Of a DNA stretch of 64,000 nt, positions 21,795-31,850 are shown piece by piece. The DNA is taken from NCBI GenBank assembly GCA_946902985.2, contig OX336397.1, positions 154,187,890-154,251,889 of the forward strand, given 5' to 3'. Source of the stretch: Meconema thalassinum (taxonomy: Eukaryota > Arthropoda > Insecta > Orthoptera > Tettigoniidae). The first letter of the stretch is position 1. Every line of letters begins with the position of its first letter. Below the pieces are notes generated by a model. The model was not told the origin of the DNA. It saw only the letters and a program-made list of their open reading frames with translations, and did not search any database. The translations under genes were made by a program, and so were the position numbers.

Positions 21795-22165
21795 TATATA
21801 TTGGCTTTTCGTGTTGGCTTTAGTATTGGCTTGTGTGTTGGCTTTTTGTGTTGGCTTTTTGTGTTGGCATTTCGTGTTGGCATTTCGTGTTGGCTTTTGT
21901 GTTGGCTTTTTGTGTTGGCTTTTCGTGTAGGCATTTCGTGTTGGCTTTTGTGTTGGCTTTTCATGTTGGCTTTTTGTGTTGGCTTTTCGTGTTGGCATTT
22001 CGTGTTGGCTTTTCGTGTTGGCTTTTGTTGGCATTTTGTGTTGGCTTTTCGTGTTGGCTTTTTTTGTATTGGCCTTTCATGTTGGCTTTTTGTATTGGCT
22101 TTTCGTGTTGGCTTTTTGTGTGGGCTTTTTGTGTTGGCTTTAGTATTGGCTTTTGTATTGGCTTA
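21795..22165 (+). repeat. Minisatellite of TTGGCTTTTYGTG units, left arm
   Basis: About 25 imperfect copies of a 13-16 base unit such as TTGGCTTTTCGTG, with GCATTTCGTG and GCTTTTTGTG variants. It lies immediately upstream of the FLYWCH gene start. Long frames on both strands (CWLFVLAF... and KPTQKANT... type) are produced by the repeat itself. Mirrored at 23487-23857. Confidence 0.9.
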
Positions 22166-22264
22166 TTTGACAAGTTATTTGTGTCAATGTATTTAGTGGA
22201 TTTTTTCTTGGTGTTGGAAAGTAGTTGAAAGAGAGGGAATATTTAAAGACTTAACCTCAGTTCA

Positions 22265-22457
22265 CTAACCTAACCTAACCTAACCTAACTTTACCTAACC
22301 TAACCTAACCTTTCAACTCTCAGATGTTAATTAAATTCTGTACATAGTTAAGTTGGATACCAAGACCTCAGGGGTAAAAAAAACAATTATTTTTGACGGC
22401 TTATTTTGGTAACTTATTTTAATGGCTAACCTAACTTTACCTAACCTAACCTAACCT
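22265..22457 (+). repeat. Telomere-like CCTAA repeats, left arm
   Basis: Two tracts, 22265-22311 and 22426-22457, consist of CCTAA repeats with CTTTACCTAA interruptions. CCTAA/TTAGG is the standard insect telomere repeat. The tracts are internal to the Polinton, about 370-560 bases from the palindrome centre, and mirrored as TTAGG at 23195-23226 and 23341-23387. Confidence 0.85.
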
Positions 22458-22807
22458 CAGCTCACTTTGGATATTACTAGTAAGTGTTCATATCCTCTGC
22501 TAGGTAGCATGCTAGTAGTACAGGTAGTGCTCATATTTACCGCTAGGTAGCGGAAACATACTTTGCATGTTGCATGTGACACTTGTGAAGTTTAACCACA
22601 TGCAAGACGTGCTTGTATAAGTTCTCTATTTAAACTCAATATACAATTAACCACTAAATGTTCAGAACTAACATGTATAGCCATGTTTAGGGTATATAGG
22701 AGACCCTTAGCAAGAAAGGCTGTCTAACCCACGAGTGTACAGCCTTGTCATACGCAGTAAGCACCTGTTGGCAGAAAACAACAACAACAATTTGAGAAAG
22801 CCAACAA

Positions 22808-22841
22808 AAAACTGTTTCCTTTAAATACATTAATGGATATG
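22808..22841. other. Loop at the centre of the Polinton palindrome
   Basis: Perfect pairing of the arms stops at GCCAACAA (ending 22807) and resumes at TTGTTGGC (from 22842). The 34 unpaired bases, AT-rich, are the only unique interior of the element. Next to the loop the arms differ by one CAA/TTG triplet. Confidence 0.85.
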
Positions 22842-23194
22842 TTGTTGGCTTTCTCAAATTGTTGTTGTTGTTGTTTTCTGCCAACAGGTGCTTACTGCGT
22901 ATGACAAGGCTGTACACTCGTGGGTTAGACAGCCTTTCTTGCTAAGGGTCTCCTATATACCCTAAACATGGCTATACATGTTAGTTCTGAACATTTAGTG
23001 GTTAATTGTATATTGAGTTTAAATAGAGAACTTATACAAGCACGTCTTGCATGTGGTTAAACTTCACAAGTGTCACATGCAACATGCAAAGTATGTTTCC
23101 GCTACCTAGCGGTAAATATGAGCACTACCTGTACTACTAGCATGCTACCTAGCAGAGGATATGAACACTTACTAGTAATATCCAAAGTGAGCTG

Positions 23195-23387
23195 AGGTTA
23201 GGTTAGGTTAGGTAAAGTTAGGTTAGCCATTAAAATAAGTTACCAAAATAAGCCGTCAAAAATAATTGTTTTTTTTACCCCTGAGGTCTTGGTATCCAAC
23301 TTGACTATGTACAGAATTTAATTAACATCTGAGAGTTGAAAGGTTAGGTTAGGTTAGGTAAAGTTAGGTTAGGTTAGGTTAGGTTAG
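23195..23387 (+). repeat. Telomere-like TTAGG repeats, right arm
   Basis: Mirror image of the left-arm tracts: TTAGG repeats at 23195-23226 and 23341-23387 with GTAAAGTTAGG interruptions. Confidence 0.85.
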
Positions 23388-23486
23388 TGAACTGAGGTTA
23401 AGTCTTTAAATATTCCCTCTCTTTCAACTACTTTCCAACACCAAGAAAAAATCCACTAAATACATTGACACAAATAACTTGTCAAA

Positions 23487-23857
23487 TAAGCCAATACAAA
23501 AGCCAATACTAAAGCCAACACAAAAAGCCCACACAAAAAGCCAACACGAAAAGCCAATACAAAAAGCCAACATGAAAGGCCAATACAAAAAAAGCCAACA
23601 CGAAAAGCCAACACAAAATGCCAACAAAAGCCAACACGAAAAGCCAACACGAAATGCCAACACGAAAAGCCAACACAAAAAGCCAACATGAAAAGCCAAC
23701 ACAAAAGCCAACACGAAATGCCTACACGAAAAGCCAACACAAAAAGCCAACACAAAAGCCAACACGAAATGCCAACACGAAATGCCAACACAAAAAGCCA
23801 ACACAAAAAGCCAACACACAAGCCAATACTAAAGCCAACACGAAAAGCCAATATATA
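23487..23857 (+). repeat. Minisatellite (CACGAAAAGCCAA units), right arm
   Basis: Inverted copy of the left-arm minisatellite, with the unit order preserved. Confidence 0.9.
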
Positions 23858-23938
23858 AGCTTATGGTAAGTCACTCCATCAGCAAAACAGTTGTAACCTT
23901 TGTAGTGTGAACATCGTACTGACAGGTCAGTTACTACT

Positions 23939-24616
23939 ATGGAACTTATTACAACCAACAAAGGTAGGCTACGTGCACTCTATCAAGGCTACTCCTATAA
24001 CTATAATCGCCAGAATGTAAATGGAATAATATTCTGGCGATGCTCAAAAGAGAGGTCAACAAAATGTCGAGGCAATCTGAAAAGTAAAAATGGAAAGGTT
24101 TTAAGTGTGAGTGTTCATCAATGTAGTGCTCGAAACGAACCACGCTTACTGTTTACAAACAATTATCAAAATGCTAAAAAGCAAGTTCAAGAAAACGATA
24201 TTGCGGCTAAAGATAGTGCAGTGTTTGTTCAAAAGGACTTATCATGTCCTCAAAACGTCATGTTAGGACAGTTGTCAACGTCCAAGAAACCTTCAACACT
24301 ATCAAAATCAACTCAGACTATAAATAAAGTGGTATTGCAAGAGGATCAAAAAGGACTATATAGTAACAGTGATGATGGTCATGATGATAATGGTGATCAT
24401 GATGATGATAATGATCATGATAATGATCATGATAATGGTAATGCTTTGTTTACACCTAAAAATCCATTTGTTAAATTTGTATACTGGCACAATCCCAATA
24501 AGCTCGTCCAGCGGCTACAGTTGTTGCATGCCTCACGTCAAGCTGGCCATACTGGTCACGATTGGGATATCAAAGAAATTGAACAAGAGCTTCGTCGTGC
24601 TGAAATTATTGTGTAA
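23939..24616 (+). CDS. FLYWCH-type zinc-finger protein with Asp/His-rich linker, right arm
   Basis: Mirror copy of the left-arm gene (21036-21713), 225 residues, with the same FLYWCH finger, Asp/His run and C-terminal domain. One coding difference (Asp in GHDWD) separates the two, so both copies are intact. Confidence 0.75.
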   Translation: MELITTNKGRLRALYQGYSYNYNRQNVNGIIFWRCSKERSTKCRGNLKSKNGKVLSVSVHQCSARNEPRLLFTNNYQNAKKQVQENDIAAKDSAVFVQKDLSCPQNVMLGQLSTSKKPSTLSKSTQTINKVVLQEDQKGLYSNSDDGHDDNGDHDDDNDHDNDHDNGNALFTPKNPFVKFVYWHNPNKLVQRLQLLHASRQAGHTGHDWDIKEIEQELRRAEIIV

Positions 24617-24786
24617 TGGGTCTACCACTTTGCGACCACTTTCACCCCAACTCTTGTTTCTAATATTTGCTTATTTGCTTTCACTTTTACCTGAACTCTT
24701 TGGATCCATATTTGCTCTCACATTAAACTAGTATTCTTATTACCAAGTTGACTTTACTAGAGCTTAGTCTATGCTTGACAGTTGAT

Positions 24787-25164
24787 ATGGAAGTATCAGT
24801 GACTAGGTATGGTAAGCCTTACGCATACTATAAAGGATATTCATATATTGTGAAACGAACCAATAAAAATGGAACTGTTATTTGGCGTTGTTCAAAGCAA
24901 CGTTCCAAACATTGTCGTAGTGACCTAAAAAGTAAAAATAGTGAGGTTTTAAGTGTCAGTGATCATCAATGTAGTGTACCGCATGAAACACAGTTGCCGT
25001 CGACAAAAAATCAAGAAAACTATATTGCTACTCAAAATAGTGCATTGTTTAATGATCAACGTTTAACCCCTGTTCTCAAAGTTATTTTTAATCCATCTTC
25101 CACGTCGCAAGAGCCATCAACATCACAAACTATGCAAGAGGTAGTGTTGTTGTTGTCGTTTTAA
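24787..25164 (+). CDS. FLYWCH-type zinc-finger protein, short paralogue, right arm
   Basis: Mirror copy of the left-arm short FLYWCH gene (20488-20865). It follows the longer FLYWCH gene on the same strand after about 170 bases. The 13-codon extension from an ATG at 24748 is possible but not supported by alignment to its paralogue. Confidence 0.75.
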   Translation: MEVSVTRYGKPYAYYKGYSYIVKRTNKNGTVIWRCSKQRSKHCRSDLKSKNSEVLSVSDHQCSVPHETQLPSTKNQENYIATQNSALFNDQRLTPVLKVIFNPSSTSQEPSTSQTMQEVVLLLSF

Positions 25165-25633
25165 AGAGTGGAACAACTAGGTCATCTGCTCTTGATATGC
25201 AAGGGGATCAAAGTGACTAAATAGTAATAACCATAAGGTTTTTATGTCAATACAACCATTGCGGCTTCCCAACTTTTCGAAAACAACATTAAAGGGACAT
25301 TGCTATAAAATGATCTACAACAAGCCTTGTGTTTAAAACTATAACAGACTATTGTGATGTGAGAAAGGCTTGTATTCAGTATGCATTTATTGTCATAATC
25401 ATGTATACTCTGCAATGTTAAATATACTAACTTTGTATAAAATAAAACAGCATTGTAACATCATTTTGCATTTATTTACAAACTTTATATACATTTTTTT
25501 TGGTTTCATCATAATATTTTTAAAGACAACACTAAACACTAAAACATTACTATTCTATGCACATATTTTCTTTCTTTTTCAGTATATTGTCATTACTTAT
25601 ATTTTCCATTATTATTTCACATTATTTATTTAT
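25165..25633. other. Intergenic, convergent gene ends in the right arm
   Basis: Mirror of 20019-20487; AT-rich with candidate poly(A) signals and no supported gene. Confidence 0.5.
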
Positions 25634-25915
25634 TTAATTAAAACGAACCATGCACCTATTGTTTTTAAAACCTTCATAAATTAAGTGTACAGGTTGCACA
25701 GCATTATTGACTTCATCAAAAACACTCTCCGACATATCATTAAACCGTATAGGCAGAAATGTCTCAAAGTTTTCACATACACAAAGTACACGATCACCAT
25801 ATGCTGTTTTCAATTTCCGAATCTTGATAATGCGGAATGGAATATGCATTGGCAATTCGCTGAGCTTCTTTGTCTCTAAGCCACATGATTGTCCCACAGC
25901 ATTCAAAACATTCAT
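25634..25915 (-). CDS. Small conserved-looking protein, 93 residues, right arm
   Basis: Mirror copy of 19737-20018 and identical in translation. The family assignment is the same tentative OB-fold-like reading. Confidence 0.6.
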   Translation of the reverse strand: MNVLNAVGQSCGLETKKLSELPMHIPFRIIKIRKLKTAYGDRVLCVCENFETFLPIRFNDMSESVFDEVNNAVQPVHLIYEGFKNNRCMVRFN

Positions 25916-26026
25916 TGTAGTAGTCTATAAACAAAACAAAAGCATATCTATTACACTCTAAAACAGCTTTAATAATATTGTGCAATTAGGGATTTTGCAC
26001 TATCCATGGCGAAAAAATTATACTAG

Positions 26027-26893
26027 TTATGCAAGAAATGCCCTAACTGTTGCAGATACTACTTTTCTGCATATAGCACAAGTGTTAAGTTCTAATGCAC
26101 ACTTGACACAGGCTATCATGTGTCCACAGGGTAAAAATACAACACCTAGTTCATCTTGATAACAAATTTTACATAATTGTTGGTCACACTTTTGTATCTG
26201 TTCGTGAGACAAGTCTTTTCTTTCAGCCTTATGTATTTGCTCCGCGTGCTCTAACTCTAAAGGCACTTTTATGTCTTGTGCTGCAATCACTTTTTCTTTA
26301 CGAATAGTGTTCACAAATTCCTGACCTTTAAGCAACACCATGTATTTACAGTTTGGTAACCAACGAGCGTGTTGCACAAAAGGGTCATCAGTCATTTGCC
26401 AATCCTTTAAAGCAAATCCACAATAAAAACATATTGTTTTATCCCCTTCACCAGTATAAAAAAATCCAGCTTCACTTAGCTGTTTGGTAATGTGTTTTAA
26501 TATTAATGGCCAAACATTTTTATAAGATTCGAAACGTTTTTCAACAGAGCTGTACTCTGGGTGTGCTAGTGCTTTAGTCTTGCAAACTCCCAATTTTTCA
26601 AAAGCACACGCCAATTCAACACTGTCTATGGCATATGGACCACATATATCGACACTACCGTTGGCTGGTAATACATCATTATTATTTATTTGTGATTCAG
26701 CAACGTAAGTAGCGGCCATAGGCCTTGTGGTTCGGTAAAATGAATGCATGGGTAGGTTACCCACTTGCTTTCCAAGCATGTAAGGACAGTGAGGAGACCA
26801 TCGCAAATGGTCTCTAAAGGGATCATCCCCTTCTTCCCAGTGTGAAAGTTCAATACGACAAAACACACAACGCACCACATCTCCTCGGTTCAA
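26027..26893 (-). CDS. iap: Inhibitor-of-apoptosis homologue, right arm; first BIR broken
   Basis: Mirror copy of 18759-19625 and identical in translation: residual BIR1 ligands, complete BIR2, C3HC4 RING at the C-terminus. The BIR1 start is in another phase at 26887-27042. Two identical copies in opposite arms, with the break at the same base run, argue for copying of one arm from the other or sequence homogenisation. Confidence 0.88.
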   Translation of the reverse strand: MNRGDVVRCVFCRIELSHWEEGDDPFRDHLRWSPHCPYMLGKQVGNLPMHSFYRTTRPMAATYVAESQINNNDVLPANGSVDICGPYAIDSVELACAFEKLGVCKTKALAHPEYSSVEKRFESYKNVWPLILKHITKQLSEAGFFYTGEGDKTICFYCGFALKDWQMTDDPFVQHARWLPNCKYMVLLKGQEFVNTIRKEKVIAAQDIKVPLELEHAEQIHKAERKDLSHEQIQKCDQQLCKICYQDELGVVFLPCGHMIACVKCALELNTCAICRKVVSATVRAFLA

Positions 26894-27042
26894 GTAAAAA
26901 AACCGGCTTTTGCAAGTTCATGCGTCGACAAAAAGCCTACAGGCCAGGATTCAAATGTTAACCATCGATCATGTTCTGATTTTAAATTTAACCCACGTGG
27001 TAAACCAACTTGCTCACTTGTTGTATTTGGTACTAACGCCAT
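26887..27042 (-). other. 5' part of the IAP reading frame in a different phase, right arm
   Basis: Mirror of 18610-18765. The phase change falls on the run of seven As (26896-26902 on the plus strand). Confidence 0.75.
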
Positions 27043-27106
27043 GTGTTATAATAAAACGTTTTCTTATTGTAAGTTATTAACATTGCACAGAGTACTTTAA
27101 AGCATA

Positions 27107-28167
27107 ATGCATGCTTGTTCACTGTCTGTTCATTACGTTAATGGCACATGACGACACCTAAAAGCAAACAAAATAACCCATCACTCAATCAATCAATCAA
27201 TCAATCAATCAATACTTGTAAATAAAACGTTAACGTTAATTGGCATTAATATATCAAAACACCATTAAAAATAAACTGTATGTTGGCACTAACAGTAACC
27301 CATGTACTTATTTTCTTTTCTATAAAGCTACAGTCATTTACATTCCCCCACCCTCCCTTTAACCAATATATAAACAAAAATGAATGTCATGTCATTTTGT
27401 TCACATTATCATGTTCAAACCTGTGGATATTCGTTGAGTCGATAGGGAACCACCCATAAATTAAATTTATTATTTTATTTTTAGAAAATCCAACATGGCC
27501 TTGTACTTTTCCCAGTCAACAACAACAACATAGCCATTAATCAAGAAAGCAATCATTGTCCCAGTCATGTACAGGTAATGAATTTTTTTTGTCTACGAGT
27601 TTTCAGTAGTGGTAAAATGGAATAGCATTTTTAAGTTGGACTTACCTGAGTTTTAAACAGTTCACTCTTTGGCAGTGGTTTCGCTTTAGTGCGTTTCTGG
27701 TTTTTTTCAGCGACTGCTACGGCGGTAAGGCTATTCTTTCCAAGTTTCTAAAAATAAATAAAATAAACCGCTATAAATACCTAAATTCAGGTTAATACAT
27801 ACATTTCATAAAATAAAACATAAAACAAAAAAAATGAAACAAGTTAGTTTAAAAAAAATCATCTCACCTTTACTTGCAGTGACTTGTTACTCTTCCCTTC
27901 TAGTGGGCTCAAAAGTGCAATAGTTTCTTCTCCCTCTGACATGTAAGGTATGCCGGTTATCTGCAAACAAATAAATAAATAAAATCATTAATTACCTAAT
28001 CAATAAATAATTGCATGTATTTATATAAAATCAATAAATATATAAATGAATAAATATATACCTACCCCACAACAAGGTTAAGTATTTTCCACCAACACCA
28101 AAACTGTTAAACAAGGCCAAGTGTTTCACACAACGCTGTAGCGTGTTCAAAAGTAGTCACATAAGTG
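27107..28167 (-). CDS. Small four-exon gene of unknown function, right arm
   Basis: Mirror of the left-arm gene: non-coding exon with donor at 28066, coding exons 27868-27942 (within exon 27868-27960), 27646-27747 and 27119-27157. All splice-site dinucleotides and the open phase are preserved. Function unknown. Confidence 0.5.
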
Positions 28168-28784
28168 CGAGTGGAAATGTCAGCGACGTGTCTTTATATA
28201 TCACATTGCATGTATAATCATTTTTTTCCCACGCTTTGAACATTCTGTTATCGGTCACGTGGACAGATAACGTCCCAGGCGAACACCTGTGCCGGATCAA
28301 ATTTCACGTCAACTTGCATTTTGTCACGTACGAAGCAAGACAGGATGTAACTTGTTAACAGTTATCGCGCATGTGGACAGATAACGTCCCAAGCGAACAC
28401 CTGCGGTAGATCAAATTTCACATGAACTTGCATTTTGTCACGTACGAAGCAAAACAGGATGTCACTGGTTTAGCCTACATGTGGTTTCACAAATGTGTGT
28501 GCATGCCTTTCACACTCCCCTGCCACCACGATGGTCAGATTATTTCACCTTCAAGCGTCACCTGTTGTCAAGTCAGATCGGAGCCTTCCAATAATCTCAA
28601 ATGACATTCACCTCCTGCTCGTCTGCAAGTGTGTTTTCTCTACTCGCTTCGACCAACATAGAACCTAGTTCTCATCACCGTTTACACGTTAAAGGTAAAA
28701 TATCAGAAAACGCACCCTCGCTCTGTCATACACCGACCCGTCGAAATAGCGATTGATCTATTGAACACAGCCACCGTGGTCAGC

Positions 28785-28785
<1 letters not shown>

Positions 28786-28820
<35 letters not shown>
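28786..28820 (-). repeat. CA microsatellite, right arm
   Basis: Mirror of the GT tract at 16829-16866, two bases shorter. Confidence 0.9.
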
Positions 28821-28823
<3 letters not shown>

Positions 28824-28949
28824 AGCAGTATCGTCTCTCTCAACCACCACGCTTTATAAACATTATAAACAGGTAACGGTAATGATTTTTTTTTCAACAT
28901 GTATGGCGTTAGGGCCTTTGTGAATTATTTTTTCGAAAAAAAAATATCT

Positions 28950-29880
28950 ACCACATTTGAAAGGGGGCGTTAGCCCGAGTGCTAGGACACCTCGTACACG
29001 TCTCTAGCGTTATTGGTTCGTGACATATCGGCAAAAATTATAAAAAACACGTGTTTACCCCAAAATCGCGTTTCCCAATTTTTTTAAAATTACAACGAGT
29101 GGTCCATAGCAAAGAGGACGTCTTCCCGAATCCTTGGACCCATCGTACATGCCTCTAGCGTTATTGCTTCGTGAGATATCGGCAAAATCACAAAAAACAT
29201 GTGTTTACCCCAAAATCGAGTTTCCAATTTTATTAAAAATTATAACGAGTGGTCCATAGGAGAGAGTACGTTACCCCGAGTCCTTGGACCTGTCGAACAC
29301 GCCTCTAGCGTTATTGGTTCGTGAGATATAGCAAAAAGTCTAAAATCACGTTTTTACCCCAAAAAGACTGTGTTTCCAGATTTTCACCTTTTCGACACCG
29401 ACATTCCCGTAAAGAGCACGACGAGACGAAAAAAACGAATCCAAGCACGCCCTCCTAGCATGGCTCCTTCCATTCCAAGGTCGCAGGGGCTCACCACTTG
29501 CTAAGTGAGGCAGCTCTGTCCTTACCACACTACTGCAGGTTTTCATTCTAGAGACTTGAAATTTATTTTGGGGGTAGAGGGGGTAGGGACCATTGATTTA
29601 CGTTAAACAATTTTTTTTGTAGAGTTCCTAGTTTCCAAAATATAGGATTTTCAAAATTCGAGTGTTTTCAAAAAAATATAAAAATAAAAAAGTTTTATTA
29701 CAAAAAATAAAGGTCATAAAGACTGTTCGTTTGAGCCATGGCACAACGTTCTATCCTGTTTGGTTTTCAAACTATCACATAGTTTCGAAAACAAAAATTT
29801 TCAAAAAAAATTTGAAAAATATAACGAGTGGTCCATAGCAAAGAGGACGTCAGCCCGAGTCCAACAATACCTCATTTGTC
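28950..29880 (-). repeat. Subterminal direct repeats of the Polinton, right arm
   Basis: Mirror image of 15770-16700. It differs from the left arm at a few positions, for example GAGAGTACG here against the complement of CGTCCTCTC there. Confidence 0.6.
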
Positions 29881-29982
29881 AAAATCGGACCATGCGTTCA
29901 AGAGATATTTAACATGACTGAGGCTTAGTAGTGGGGCAAGGAGGGTTTTAGAGTGGCTTAGAACCCCTACTACTCCACTACT

Positions 29983-29988
29983 GGTATT
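29983..29988. other. Target-site duplication, right (GGTATT)
   Basis: Direct repeat of 15663-15668, immediately after the CCACTACT terminus. Beyond it the flanks no longer match. Confidence 0.85.
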
Positions 29989-30399
29989 GAATTACTCATA
30001 AATCAACATGATAGCCTACATCGTGAGAGGACATGCCCACTTTTGCTGAGACCTCTGTAAATAATTTCTCTTGTTGAGAGATACGCAGTCTTCATGTTGG
30101 TAGCACAGATATATTTGAGTTTATTTTGTTCCTGTCAGGGGTACAGGAATGTTCTGGATTTACCATTGAGGTGAGGCATTTTAGTCAAATATTAACTTAA
30201 TTTTTTAAAGAACTGATTTGGTTTTGTCTTTTGAGCATATTGTATTACTCGAAAAATTGGGGATCAAAATACATGAAACTTTTCTTGTGAATAATATCTC
30301 ATAGAGAACTGGAAATAATTGTAGAGTTGTTGTTAATTCATTTGTTGTGTTGAAGCTGACTGGCAACCAGTATTGCTGTGATGATTGTAGTTGTGTGTG
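29989..30399. other. Unassigned remainder of the hAT-bounded block
   Basis: No recognised gene or repeat. It links the Polinton to the right hAT-like end. Confidence 0.4.
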
Positions 30400-30590
30400 T
30401 AAATGTATCTGGGACACGGATGGAGTAGACGCTCCGGGACTTGAGCAAGGCATTATACCAGCAATTTCCTGTAGGGAGTGTGGCAAAACCCGGGGAAAAC
30501 ACTCAGGATATCCGCTGTGAGCACCGGGATTCGAACCTATGATATCCGTACTTATTACAGCTGCCCTCGCGACCATGGTGCACGTTTGAA
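30400..30590 (-). repeat. SINE-like fragment with tRNA-like head, minus strand
   Basis: On the minus strand GGTCGCGAGGGCAGCTGTAA is followed by GGTTCGAATCCCGGTGC, an excellent B box. The body continues with GTTTTCCCCGGGTTTTGCC. It lacks the features of a functional tRNA (no proper acceptor pairing). Confidence 0.5.
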
Positions 30591-30701
30591 GAGCGCGGCT
30601 ATGCCGCGGGCCGCGGGACGAAATGGTTGTAGAATATGGCTTGAGTACCTACTGTATAACCCCTCCCATTGGTCGATCCTGGCTACGCTACTGCCTACAG
30701 T

Positions 30702-31560
30702 AAACACTGTACTAACACCAAGCAGAAAGTTGCTGCTCGTAACAACATCTTACGGAAGCTTACTGGCAGTATTTGGGGTGCAGATCCCAATTTACTAAGA
30801 ACATCAGCCTTGGCTTTGTGTTATTCTGCAGCTGAATATGCATGCCCTGTGTGGAGGAAATCATCTCATGCAAAGCAAGTTGATGTGGCTCCAAATGAAA
30901 CCTGCAGGATAGTAACGGGATGTCTCAAAGCTAAACCTATTGATAAACTCCACAGGCTAGCGGGGATTGCTCCTCCAGATGTAAGGCGTGAAGTAGCAGC
31001 CAAACTTGAGAGACATAAAGCAGAACATAACACTGATCATCTGTTACATGGTTACCAGCCACCACTTAGTAGGCTCAAATCTAGGAAGAGCTTCATGAGA
31101 ACTACTACTCCCCTCACCGGTCAGCCTGGAGCAGCCAGATTATCTCAGTGGACAGCAAGATCTGATTGTAATGATTGGATAGCTCCTTCCGAGAACCTTC
31201 CTCCTGGTGGAAATCAAGTCTGGAGCGTGTGGAAGTCCTTAAATCGGCTCAGGAGTTGCGTCGGACGAACTAAGGACAACCTGTTCAAATGGGGCTTTTT
31301 GAAGGAATCTTCCACCTTGTGTGACTGCGGGGAGGAACAGACAACTAAACACTTAATTAACTGTCCTAGTTGTCCTACATCATGTTCCACACAAGAGCTT
31401 GTTGATGCTTCAGACAACGCTGTTACTGTTGCACAATTTTGGGCTGATATTGTTTAGTTTGTCATTTAAGATTTGTGTTACATTGTATTTATATTCTATC
31501 AACCTTTGGTTTGTTTCCTATGTTTCTTTTTGCAATGCTTATGACTCGAAATAAATAAAT
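30702..31560 (+). pseudogene. LINE reverse transcriptase C-terminal part (continuation of 8945-9229)
   Basis: The frame from 30702 in phase with the earlier fragment encodes RNNILRKLTGSIWG, YSAAEYACPVW, VTGC, APPDVRRE and a cysteine cluster CDCGEEQTTKHLINCPSC. This is the thumb and C-terminal region of an insect LINE. It ends at TAG 31455, followed by a 3' tail with AAATAAATAAATAA (31549-31562). A second copy lies at 55374-56235. The computed start codon at 30669 lies in the hAT end and is not the true start. Confidence 0.85.
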
Positions 31561-31562
31561 AA

Positions 31563-31850
31563 CCTGTCCTCTGAACGGCTGCGCAATCGGGGCTCACCGG
31601 CCAAACACCCATTACAATCGTGTTGACAAATTGAAAAGCATTAATTTCGATTACCCCTCTGTCTTGCAATGTCAGGACCTGTTGGGTAATACCAGAGCCA
31701 GGCCGTACCAGGCACAGTACTTGTTCACAGGAAATGGGGAAAAGAGCTGACTTTACGACATGATTAGCAATGGTCTTCACGCTCATCAACTCGGTATAAA
31801 TCATAACTCAATCAATTAGCAACGACGTAACCCAGTCGTTTGATCATAAT
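31563..31850. other. Unassigned interval
   Basis: No recognised coding or repeat content. Confidence 0.35.

Larger units (their letters stand above)
15669..29982. mobile_element. Polinton/Maverick-class palindromic derivative, 14.3 kb
   Basis: The termini are 5'-AGTAGTGG and CCACTACT-3', flanked by GGTATT on both sides. AG...CT ends with a 6-bp duplication are the Polinton/Maverick hallmark. The element is two inverted arms of about 7.1 kb; positions pair with a sum of 45649 to 45652. They are separated by a 34-bp loop at 22808-22841. Arms differ by a handful of substitutions and small indels. Genes per arm are a four-exon small gene, an IAP homologue, a 93-residue protein and two FLYWCH-type proteins. 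Family B DNA polymerase, integrase, packaging ATPase, protease and capsid genes are all missing, so it cannot be autonomous. Polintons and adintoviruses are related, so this may be an old virus-like insertion. Confidence 0.85.
9230..30693. mobile_element. 21.5-kb nested block bounded by hAT-like termini and 8-bp duplication
   Basis: The left end reads CAGTGGCGTAGCCAAGG and the right end, inverted, CAGTAGCGTAGCCAGG. The flanks are CCTTCAGT (9222-9229) and CCTACAGT (30694-30701), 7 of 8 identical. Removing the block and one duplication joins the LINE reading frame in phase. It contains SINEs, a hairpin-ended element with 293-bp repeats and a 14.3-kb Polinton palindrome. Subtracting these leaves a few kilobases of host hAT sequence. 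I did not recognise a transposase, so the founding element was non-autonomous or is too decayed. Confidence 0.75.

Noticed and set aside
21783..22228. Cys/Trp/Phe-rich proteins of 131 residues (and Lys/Gln-rich ones on the other strand)
   Set aside because: They are translations of the minisatellite in several frames at once.
22265..23387. A real telomere or chromosome end
   Set aside because: The TTAGG tracts are short, interrupted and internal to a transposon with sequence on both sides.
15669..29982. The palindrome as a plain sequencing or assembly hairpin artefact
   Set aside because: Symmetry stops exactly at AG/CT ends with a 6-bp duplication and unrelated flanks, and the arms differ at several sites; an artefact would extend symmetry into the flanks. 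It still deserves long-read confirmation.
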